A DNA stretch of 9,633 bases from JAJVID01 sp036565725. GTDB lineage: Bacteria; Acidobacteriota; Blastocatellia; RBC074. A program made the translations under genes and the position numbers. The notes under the pieces were generated by a model that worked only from the letters and a program-made list of their open reading frames with translations, made no database searches and had not been told where the DNA came from. This document shows positions 1-6,001 of this stretch, one piece after another. Each line of letters starts with the position of its first letter. Position 1 is the first letter of the stretch. The stretch spans positions 1-9,633 of the forward strand of contig DATCXQ010000499.1 of assembly GCA_036565725.1 (NCBI GenBank). The letters are read 5' to 3'.

Positions 1-9
1 GGAGAAATG

Positions 10-104
10 GCCACAGAGACACAGAGACACAGAGCAGAAAGAGAAAAAGGCTTTCCCGACAATCTCTTTTTCTCTTTTCCTCTGTGTCTCTGTGTCTCTG
101 TGGC
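10..104. repeat. Long intergenic hairpin A, upstream of the oxalyl-CoA synthetase gene
   Basis: Bases 10-34 are a perfect 25-base inverted repeat of 80-104. Inside it, purine-rich 37-49 pairs with 66-78 for 13 more base pairs (one G-U), leaving a loop at about 50-65. The arm is three tandem 8-base units: CCACAGAG, then ACACAGAG twice. There is no transposase and no obvious target duplication. It resembles dispersed intergenic palindromes rather than a simple terminator, since no T-tract follows. Its role is unknown; the structure is seen directly. Confidence 0.9.
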
Positions 105-162
105 AAAACAAATGTCTGAATGTTGCTTGTCCTGATTTAGATCGAGACACTCCGGTAAATTC

Positions 163-190
163 TGGACAAAACAAAATTCACGGTGATAAT
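163..190 (+). promoter_or_regulatory. Putative sigma-70 promoter of the oxalate cassette
   Basis: TGGACA (163-168) and GATAAT (185-190) are separated by 16 bases; each matches the sigma-70 consensus at five of six positions. Transcription would start near 197, giving a leader of about 40 bases before the ATG at 238. No other pair between 104 and 237 looked as good. Prediction only. Confidence 0.45.
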
Positions 191-207
191 CTGCCTCAAC
201 TATCACC
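182..207. promoter_or_regulatory. Dyad overlapping the predicted -10 box (possible operator)
   Basis: GGTGATA (182-188) is repeated in inverted form as TATCACC (201-207) with a 12-base spacer. The half-site centres are 19 bp apart, just under two helical turns. The left half overlaps the predicted -10 box and the right half covers the predicted start site, which suits a repressor operator for substrate-responsive control. No regulator gene of the cassette is in the window. It could also arise by chance. Confidence 0.35.
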
Positions 208-237
208 AATCTTGCGGATATTCGGAGCGAAAAAATA

Positions 238-1737
238 ATGATCCTCGACATGTTGGATAATGGCAGTCCATCACACATCGCCATCGCCGTTTCAGGCGCC
301 GGGCCAGTGGTCACTTACGATCAGCTTCGGCGGCAAGTAGATTCCTTTGCCGCCAGTCTCAACCAGGTCGGTCTTGGCCGCGGAGATCGCATCGCTATGG
401 CCTTGCCGAACGGTTTGGAGATGATCGTCTCGTTCCTGGCTGCTTCGGCAGTCGGCGCCGCCGCGCCGCTCAATCCGGCCTACCGGCTCGACGAGTTCAA
501 GTTTTACCTCGAGGATACCGGGGCACGCGCTCTGATCATTCCTCCGACTGGGAGCGATGAAGCCAGAGCCGCGGCCGGCGATCAGACGCTGATTATCGAA
601 GCAGACCTCGACAGCGATGGCCAGGTTCGGTTTTCATCCTCCGGGACAGCTGGCTCTCCGCGCGCCCGTGAATATCCTGACGCTGATGAGACCGCTTTGG
701 TCTTGCACACCAGCGGGACAACCAGCCGTCCCAAGCGCGTCCCGCTCTCGCATACCAATCTGATGATCTCCGCTCGCAACGTCGCTGAAACCTACCAGCT
801 CACCGCGGAGGATGTCTCTTTGTGCGTGATGCCTCTGTTTCACGTGCATGGGCTGGTGGCTTCAACGTTGGCCACCCTGTTCACAGGCGGAACGGTCATC
901 GCGCCGCCACGCTTCAACCCGCTCTCGTTCTGGTCCACGGTAAGGGATCATCGCGTGAGCTGGTACTCTGCGGTGCCGACGATTCATCAAGTGTTGCTGT
1001 CGCGGTCAAAAGCGGGCGCGCGACCCGCGGGAGCCGAGCATCTACGTTTCATTCGTTCGTGTAGCGCAGCCTTGCCGCCACAAATGATGGCCGACCTGGA
1101 GGAGAGGTTCGGCGCGCCGGTGCTCGAAGCCTACGGGATGACGGAGGCCGCGCATCAAATGGCTTCCAATCCGCTGCCGCCCGGCGCGCGCAAGCCTGGC
1201 TCGGTCGGGCGCGGCACGGCTGTGAGCATCGCCATCCTCGATGAGGCCGGAAATTTGCTGCCGGCAGGCGCGACAGGCGAAGTCTCCATCAAAGGGCCGA
1301 ATGTCTTCGGCGGCTACGAAAGCAACGCCGAGGCCAACGCATCCTCATTCTCTCAAGGCTGGTTCCGCACGGGTGATCAGGGGTATCTGGACGGCAACGG
1401 CTATCTGACGCTGGTTGGCCGTATCAAAGAGTTGATCAATCGCGGTGGCGAGAAGATATCGCCACGAGAGATTGATGAAGTGTTGCTTGCCCATCAAGCG
1501 GTAGCTGAAGCGGTGTGCTTCGGCGTCCCGGATCGGGTTTACGGCGAAGAAGTGGCGGCAGCGGTAACACTCGCGAGCGAGGCGACCGAAGCGGAATTGA
1601 TCGCCCATTGCCGCGCGTCGCTCGCCGATTTCAAATGTCCAAAAGTGATTTACATCGTCGAAGCGATCCCGCGCACCGCCACCGGAAAGATTCAACGCCG
1701 CAATGTGGCGGCCGAGATCGCCAAGACTCGTAAATGA
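238..1737 (+). CDS. Oxalyl-CoA synthetase (oxalate--CoA ligase), AMP-forming, AAE3/Pcs60 type
   Basis: This 499-residue cytoplasmic enzyme of the ANL superfamily should convert oxalate, ATP and CoA to oxalyl-CoA, AMP and pyrophosphate. The adenylation P-loop is at 157-166 (HTSGTTSRPK), where the serine after TT is typical of the AAE3/Pcs60 group. YGMTEA lies at 299-304, the ribose-binding Asp is 380, the hinge Arg is 395 in GRIKELINRGGEKIS, and the catalytic Lys is 484 in TATGKIQRR. Stretches such as PLFHVHGL, WYSAVPTIHQ, RFIRSCSA and MASNPLP match my memory of plant AAE3 almost word for word and set it apart from long-chain acyl-CoA ligases. Arg replaces the usual Gly just after P-loop Lys166. 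GGAG at 224-227, 10 bases upstream, supports the ATG at 238. The next two genes, a PanE-type reductase and an OxlT-like carrier, fit oxalate use. Some neighbouring short-chain dicarboxylate ligase activity cannot be excluded. Confidence 0.85.
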   Translation: MILDMLDNGSPSHIAIAVSGAGPVVTYDQLRRQVDSFAASLNQVGLGRGDRIAMALPNGLEMIVSFLAASAVGAAAPLNPAYRLDEFKFYLEDTGARALIIPPTGSDEARAAAGDQTLIIEADLDSDGQVRFSSSGTAGSPRAREYPDADETALVLHTSGTTSRPKRVPLSHTNLMISARNVAETYQLTAEDVSLCVMPLFHVHGLVASTLATLFTGGTVIAPPRFNPLSFWSTVRDHRVSWYSAVPTIHQVLLSRSKAGARPAGAEHLRFIRSCSAALPPQMMADLEERFGAPVLEAYGMTEAAHQMASNPLPPGARKPGSVGRGTAVSIAILDEAGNLLPAGATGEVSIKGPNVFGGYESNAEANASSFSQGWFRTGDQGYLDGNGYLTLVGRIKELINRGGEKISPREIDEVLLAHQAVAEAVCFGVPDRVYGEEVAAAVTLASEATEAELIAHCRASLADFKCPKVIYIVEAIPRTATGKIQRRNVAAEIAKTRK

Positions 1738-1741
1738 TCCG

Positions 1742-1822
1742 TCCACGAAGCCACACGAAGTAACGCTAAGGGAAAGAATTTCAGGTTTTCTTCCTTCGCG
1801 TTACTTTGTGTGGCTTCGTGGA
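1742..1822. repeat. Long intergenic hairpin B, between the ligase and reductase genes
   Basis: Bases 1742-1773 pair with 1791-1822. The only faults are a T-C mismatch at 1767/1797 and G-U wobbles at 1757 and 1772, so the ends form one long stem around a loop of about 17 bases. The arm reads as three units, CCACGAAG, CCACACGAAG and TAACGCTAAG, the same style as hairpins A and C. It starts 5 bases after the ligase stop codon and ends 2 bases before the AAAGG that probably serves as ribosome binding site of the next gene. It could affect termination, mRNA stability or translation of the reductase. Confidence 0.88.
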
Positions 1823-1839
1823 TGAAAGGCAAAATCGCA

Positions 1840-2811
1840 ATGAGATTTGCAGTTGTCGGCGCGGGCGCGATCGGCGCCTTCGTCGGCGCCATGCTGGCTA
1901 AATCAGGCGAAGACGTCACTTTGATTGCGCGTGGAGCGCATCTGCGCGCGATGCGGGAACGTGGCGTGCGCGTCCGCGGCTCGCTCGGGGAATTCGAGGC
2001 CCGTCCTGCGGTGACCGATGATCCGGCTTCGATCGGCGCGGTTGATGTCGCATTGTTGACGCTCAAAGCGCATAGCCTGATTGAGATGGCCCCACTCCTG
2101 TCGCCGCTCCTGGGGCCGGAGACATGCGTCGTCAGCGCGCAGAATGGCATCCCCTGGTGGTACTTCTATCGTCACGGCGGCCCCTGGGAGGGAACGCGCC
2201 TGGAGACGGTTGATCCGGGCGGCGTGATCAGCCGCTACCTTGACCCGGCTCGCGCGATCGGTTGTGTGGTCTATCCATCGACGATCATCGCGGAGCCGGG
2301 AGTCGTCGAACACATCGAAGGGACGCGCTTCGCGATTGGCGAGCCTGACAGATCGAAGAGCGAACGGTGCCGGCGCATCGCCGACGCTTTCATCAAAGCC
2401 GGTCTCCGGTGTCCGATCCGCGCGGACATCCGGCATGACATGTGGGTGAAGCTGATGGGCAATGTCGCGTTCAATCCGATCAGCGCTCTCACGCGCGCCA
2501 CGCTTATCGAAATCGTCCAATGCCCGGAGACTCGCGCCCTGGCCGCCGAGATCATGACAGAGGCCGAATCCATAGCTAAAAGATTGGGCGTTGATATCGG
2601 CGTCTCCATAGAACAGCGTATCGAAGGAGCTGAGAAGGTGGGATATCACAAGACCTCCATGCTGCAGGATGTGGAGGCCGGACGGCCCCTGGAATTGGAG
2701 GCCATAGTGGGCGCAATGGTTGAGCTGGGCGGCAAAATGGGGTTGTCCCTACCCGGGTCCCGGGCGGTATACGCGTGTGTGAAATTGCTGGCGCAAGGCG
2801 CGCAGAGATAA
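1840..2811 (+). CDS. panE2: PanE/ApbA-family reductase, probable oxalyl-CoA reductase (PanE2-like)
   Basis: A 323-residue NAD(P)H-dependent reductase. The N-terminal Rossmann fold opens MRFAVVGAGAIG (GxGxxG at 7-12). Residues matching E. coli ketopantoate reductase are present: Asn102 (AQNG), Lys204 and Asn208 (WVKLMGN), Ser273 and Glu285, with the same internal spacings as K176/N180 and S244/E256. The segment NGIPWWYF and the VDPGG/GCVVYP stretch mark a subfamily that I associate with PanE2-type proteins rather than pantothenate synthesis. In Methylobacterium extorquens, oxalyl-CoA reductase (PanE2) makes glyoxylate from oxalyl-CoA. Here the gene sits between an oxalyl-CoA synthetase and an OxlT-like carrier, so that role is inferred. 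The frame is open from a GTG at 1810, but those extra codons lie in a hairpin arm. I chose ATG 1840 because AAAGG (1825-1829) precedes it and the fold starts at once. The fallback is an ordinary 2-dehydropantoate 2-reductase. Confidence 0.78.
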   Translation: MRFAVVGAGAIGAFVGAMLAKSGEDVTLIARGAHLRAMRERGVRVRGSLGEFEARPAVTDDPASIGAVDVALLTLKAHSLIEMAPLLSPLLGPETCVVSAQNGIPWWYFYRHGGPWEGTRLETVDPGGVISRYLDPARAIGCVVYPSTIIAEPGVVEHIEGTRFAIGEPDRSKSERCRRIADAFIKAGLRCPIRADIRHDMWVKLMGNVAFNPISALTRATLIEIVQCPETRALAAEIMTEAESIAKRLGVDIGVSIEQRIEGAEKVGYHKTSMLQDVEAGRPLELEAIVGAMVELGGKMGLSLPGSRAVYACVKLLAQGAQR

Positions 2812-2857
2812 GGTGAAGCGCCGGTGTAAACCTTACATCGGTTTTCATAAGGATGGA

Positions 2858-2933
2858 TAGCCACCGCAGCGCACCGCAGGGCACAGAGAAGTCATTCATT
2901 CCCTCTGTGCCCTGCGGTGCGCTGCGGTGGCTA
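2858..2933. repeat. Long perfect hairpin C, between the reductase and carrier genes
   Basis: Bases 2858-2888 are a perfect 31-base inverted repeat of 2903-2933 around a 14-base loop (2889-2902). The arm reads TAG, then CCACCGCAG, CGCACCGCAG and GGCACAGAG. The innermost unit shares GCACAGAG-like sequence with hairpin A, and the outer CCAC is common to A, B and C. There is no T-tract. It fills much of the 177-base gap at 2812-2988, in which I see no clear promoter. Confidence 0.92.
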
Positions 2934-2988
2934 ACAATCTTCATCCAATCGAAATCTTCGAACCAACACAACCAAAAGGGGGCATGGA

Positions 2989-4326
2989 ATGACGGCGCCG
3001 CAGAACTCAGACCCAGGCGTCGCTCGATGGCGCCAACTGGTGGCCTGCATCATCGCTATGCTGGCCATCGCGAATCTCCAGTACGCCTGGACACTGTTTA
3101 CTACAGACCTGACCAAGAGTCTGAATGCCAGTCTTGAAGCGGTCCAGTGGACCCTCACTTTTTTCGTAATCGCGCAGACGGGATTGTTTCCGATCAACGC
3201 CTACCTGGTTGAGCGCTTCGGTCCGCGCATTGTGGTCGCCCTTGCCAGCGCGCTGGTGGGAGCAGGGTGGATCGGAGCCGGTCTCGCCGACTCGCTCCCT
3301 GCGCTCTATCTGGCGTATAGCCTCGGCGGAATCGGAGCGGGCGCTGTGTATAGCGCCACCGTCGGAATCGCGCTCAAGTGGTTCCCGGATCGGCGCGGCC
3401 TGTGTGTCGGTATGGTGGCCGGTTCATACGGGTTTGGCGCCGCGCTGACAGCCCTTCCGATAGAACATATGATCAAAGCCAGCGGCTATCAATCGGCGTT
3501 CATCTTTTGGGGGATCATTCAAGGGATCGTGGTGCTTGTCGCCGCCCAGTTCCTGCGCCTGCCGCCGGCTGGCTGGGCGCCGGCGAACTGGGAGGCGATC
3601 AAAGTCAGGGTGCAGCGTAAGGCGCCGCAGTCATCGCGCGATTATATGCCGCAAGAAATGATGCGGAGCGGACCCTTTTACCTGCTTTACTTGATGATGA
3701 CCCTGGTCACCGCCAGCGGGCTGATGATGGTGGGGCAACTAAAACCGATCTGTGTCACCTATGGCTACGACAAGTATGCTCTCTTTGGCGGCTTCACCGT
3801 CCTGACCATGACGCTGTCGTTGAATCAAGTGTTGAATGGCTCGGCGCGCCCCTTCTTCGGTTGGGTCTCGGATCACCTCGGCCGATACGACACGATGGCG
3901 ATGGTCTTCACCCTGGAAGCAGTGGCCATCACGGCTCTCGCGCTGTTGGTAAGCCATCCCATCTGGTTCGTCGCTCTCTCCGGCCTGATGTTCTTCGCCT
4001 GGGGCGATATTTATTCGCTCTTCCCGGCAGCCATCGCCGACATCTTCGGGAGTAAATACGCGACCACCAATTATGGCATCCAGTACACTTCAAAGGGCAT
4101 TGGTTCAATTCTGGCAGGTCCATGCGCCGCCTGGCTGATGACGGCTTCCGGTTCCTGGCTGCCGGTCTTCTGGGCGGCGGTCGCATGCAACGTGATTGCC
4201 GCCGCGTTGGCTGTGTTCTGGCTGAAGCCGCGGGTGACACGCCTTTTGAAAAAACAGGAGGCTGAGGTCGCAGGCGCCACATCTCCGGCACAAGGGGCCA
4301 CTGCCCACACACCTGCAGCGAAATAG
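2989..4326 (+). CDS. oxlT: Oxalate/formate antiporter-type MFS transporter (OxlT-like)
   Basis: A 445-residue inner-membrane protein with about 12 hydrophobic helices, similar to OxlT of Oxalobacter (418 residues, from memory). OxlT brings in oxalate in exchange for formate. Its two substrate-binding charges, Arg272 and Lys355, match Arg287 (NGSARPFFGWVSD) and Lys369 (YTSKGIGS). The pair W..Y in the helix between them, Trp338 and Tyr342 (AWGDIY), matches Trp324/Tyr328 with the same 31-residue spacing to the lysine. QYAWTL at 31-36 matches QYSWTL of the first helix. These residues separate it from most MFS carriers. It has a polar central loop near 200-225 and a soluble tail after about residue 420. 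AAGGGGG at 2976-2982, six bases before ATG 2989, is a strong ribosome binding site. The neighbouring CoA ligase and reductase would use the imported oxalate. Counter-ion and exact substrate are inferred; a related carboxylate carrier is the main alternative. Confidence 0.82.
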   Translation: MTAPQNSDPGVARWRQLVACIIAMLAIANLQYAWTLFTTDLTKSLNASLEAVQWTLTFFVIAQTGLFPINAYLVERFGPRIVVALASALVGAGWIGAGLADSLPALYLAYSLGGIGAGAVYSATVGIALKWFPDRRGLCVGMVAGSYGFGAALTALPIEHMIKASGYQSAFIFWGIIQGIVVLVAAQFLRLPPAGWAPANWEAIKVRVQRKAPQSSRDYMPQEMMRSGPFYLLYLMMTLVTASGLMMVGQLKPICVTYGYDKYALFGGFTVLTMTLSLNQVLNGSARPFFGWVSDHLGRYDTMAMVFTLEAVAITALALLVSHPIWFVALSGLMFFAWGDIYSLFPAAIADIFGSKYATTNYGIQYTSKGIGSILAGPCAAWLMTASGSWLPVFWAAVACNVIAAALAVFWLKPRVTRLLKKQEAEVAGATSPAQGATAHTPAAK

Positions 4327-4349
4327 CGTCGCAGTGCGGCAAGGGTTGG

Positions 4350-4387
4350 CCCCTGCGCTTCGGCTTGCGCCTGAAGCGGAGCAGGGG
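4350..4387 (+). terminator. Possible stem-loop terminator after the oxlT-like gene
   Basis: CCCCTGC (4350-4356) followed by GCTTC (4357-4361) pairs with GAAGC (4373-4377) and GCAGGGG (4381-4387), leaving a 3-base bulge and an 11-base loop. It lies 23 bases after the stop codon. A T-tract is missing; the following bases are purine-rich (GAAGAAAA), so it is not a classic intrinsic terminator and may only stabilise the mRNA 3' end. Confidence 0.35.
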
Positions 4388-4451
4388 GAAGAAAATCGAG
4401 AACCGGACTGAAGGGGCTCTAACCAACGGAGAATGGTTGATAGAAGGCCGA

Positions 4452-4480
4452 TTTTCATGTGGGAGCTTAGCGGTTACAAT
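4452..4480 (+). promoter_or_regulatory. Putative sigma-70 promoter of the permease-peptidase pair
   Basis: TTTTCA (4452-4457) and TACAAT (4475-4480) are 17 bases apart, the ideal spacing, with four and five of six consensus matches. Transcription would start near 4487, about 30 bases before the permease ATG. This suggests that the permease is transcribed separately from the oxalate genes. Prediction only. Confidence 0.45.
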
Positions 4481-4516
4481 GACGGCGAACTCACCTAGGC
4501 ATTTCGAGAACCAAAA

Positions 4517-5947
4517 ATGGCTGAAGAAAAAAATCAACTGATTCGCGGTCTTACTCTGACCGGTACCACGGCGCTGGTAATCGGCACGGTCATCGGCACG
4601 GGCGTCTTTTTGAAAGCCGCCCCGATGGCGCAAGGAGTAGGCACGCCCACGCTGGTCATGGTTGCGTGGGTGGCCGCCGGGCTGCTGACGCTCGCCGGGG
4701 CGCTCACTTACGCAGAACTCGGCGCGATGCTGCCGCACGCGGGCGGAGAATACGTCTACCTTAGACATTCTTACGGAGACGCGTCGGCGTTCCTGTTCGG
4801 CTGGCAGCGATTTATAGTAGCGGGCAGCGCCTCGATCGCCGCGCTGGGCGCGGGCTTTGCAGTCTTCCTCTCCGCCTTCCTGCCGCTCAATCAGGTGTGG
4901 GCCGAGCGCAAGTTCACGCTGTTCGACCAGACGATCAACTGGCAATTCGGCTCGAAGCAGTTGGTGGCCGTGGGCGCGATCCTGCTGCTCTCGGCGCTCA
5001 ACTGCCTGACCGTGGCCTTCGGCGGTAAGGTGCAGTCCGTTTTGACGGTGCTTAAGATCGCGGGCCTCGCCGCCGTCATCGCCGGGGTCTTCTTCTTTGC
5101 GCCGGCGGTGACCTGGTCGAATCTGGCCACGCCCGCGGGGACGCAGGCGTGGAGCGGCTTCGCGGCGTTCGGCGTGGCGATGTTAGCGGCGCTGTGGGCT
5201 TACGACGGCTGGAACAACATGCCGATGGCGGCGGGCGAGGTGCAGCAACCCGGGCGCAACATCCCACGCGCGCTGATCGGCGGGATGATCGTCGTCATGG
5301 TGATCTATTGCCTGGCCAATCTGGCGTATTTCTACGCGCTGCCGCTCGGCGAAGTCGTGACTTCAAACTCGACTGCACACCGCGACGCTCTGCCCGTGGC
5401 GTCGAAGGCGGCCCAGAGCTTCCTCGGCGAATCCGGCGGGCGATTCGTGGCGTTGGCCTTCGTGGTCTCGGCGCTGGGCGCGCTCAATGGCTCGATACTG
5501 TCGAACGCGCGCGTGCCTTACGCGATGGCGCGCGACGGCGTCTTCTTCGCCAGCCAGGCCCGTTTGAGCCAGACGACGCGCGTCCCGGTGGTCGCCATTA
5601 TGATTCAAGCCGTCTGGTCGAGCGTCCTGGCGCTGTCCGGCACCTTCGACCAGTTGACCGATTGCCTGCTGTTCGCCTCATGGATATTCTACGGCCTGTG
5701 CGCCTCATCGGTCTTCGTGCTGCGGCGCAAGGCGCCCAACGCGGAGCGGCCTTACAAAACGCTGGGCTATCCGGTGATGCCGCTGGTCTTCGTGCTCGTC
5801 GCGACCTGGCTGGTGATCAACACGTTCGTGAACAAGCGGGTGGAGTCGGTGACCGGGCTCGTTCTGATCGCATTGGGATTGCCGTTATATTTCTACTTCA
5901 GGCTGCGGCGCGGCGCGCCAAAATCGATTGAAGTGACGGCTGATTGA
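4517..5947 (+). CDS. APC-superfamily amino-acid permease (LAT-like)
   Basis: A 476-residue inner-membrane transporter, probably a proton-coupled amino-acid importer or an exchanger. Twelve hydrophobic stretches can be picked out, at about 12-36, 45-68, 93-120, 150-168, 172-196, 213-233, 249-272, 308-330, 355-372, 380-400, 417-433 and 441-460. The broken first helix carries IGTGVF (26-31), the usual amino-acid carboxylate/amino-binding turn of the APC fold. Helix 6 has YDGWNN (229-234), followed by EVQQPGRNIPRA, a hallmark of the LAT/cationic amino-acid group. Substrate cannot be read from sequence. ATG 4517 is preceded only by a weak GAGAA at 4506-4510. A secreted aminopeptidase gene begins 54 bases downstream in the same direction, so release and uptake of amino acids may be linked. 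It could also carry a non-proteinogenic amine. The family is near certain; the substrate is unknown. Confidence 0.88.
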   Translation: MAEEKNQLIRGLTLTGTTALVIGTVIGTGVFLKAAPMAQGVGTPTLVMVAWVAAGLLTLAGALTYAELGAMLPHAGGEYVYLRHSYGDASAFLFGWQRFIVAGSASIAALGAGFAVFLSAFLPLNQVWAERKFTLFDQTINWQFGSKQLVAVGAILLLSALNCLTVAFGGKVQSVLTVLKIAGLAAVIAGVFFFAPAVTWSNLATPAGTQAWSGFAAFGVAMLAALWAYDGWNNMPMAAGEVQQPGRNIPRALIGGMIVVMVIYCLANLAYFYALPLGEVVTSNSTAHRDALPVASKAAQSFLGESGGRFVALAFVVSALGALNGSILSNARVPYAMARDGVFFASQARLSQTTRVPVVAIMIQAVWSSVLALSGTFDQLTDCLLFASWIFYGLCASSVFVLRRKAPNAERPYKTLGYPVMPLVFVLVATWLVINTFVNKRVESVTGLVLIALGLPLYFYFRLRRGAPKSIEVTAD

Positions 5948-6001
5948 ATTGAACATTGCTCATTCACAAATGGACTCGCTCCCATCGGGGCTCCAGACAA
6001 C

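Noticed and set aside
10..104. CRISPR or tandem-repeat array from the repeated ACACAGAG units
   Set aside because: There are only three short units per arm and the arms are inverted to each other, with no spacers; the structure is a hairpin.
1810..1839. Upstream GTG start extending the reductase by 10 residues
   Set aside because: These codons lie in the arm of hairpin B and no ribosome binding site precedes them; Met at 1840 starts directly at the Rossmann fold.
1903..2649. Open frame of 248 codons on the minus strand inside the reductase gene
   Set aside because: It lies wholly opposite a well-supported gene and has no family motif or ribosome binding site of note.
2858..2933. Hairpins as ordinary intrinsic terminators
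   Set aside because: The stems are far longer than usual and none is followed by a T-tract, although an effect on transcription is still possible.
3929..4945. Long open frame of 338 codons on the minus strand
   Set aside because: It runs across the 3' half of the OxlT-like gene, the gap and the start of the permease gene. Its translation is rich in Arg and low in complexity, with no recognisable motif; it is a shadow of GC-rich codon use.
5149..5931. Open frame of 260 codons on the plus strand inside the permease gene
   Set aside because: It is in another frame of a clear 12-helix permease, is very rich in Arg and Gly, and matches no family.
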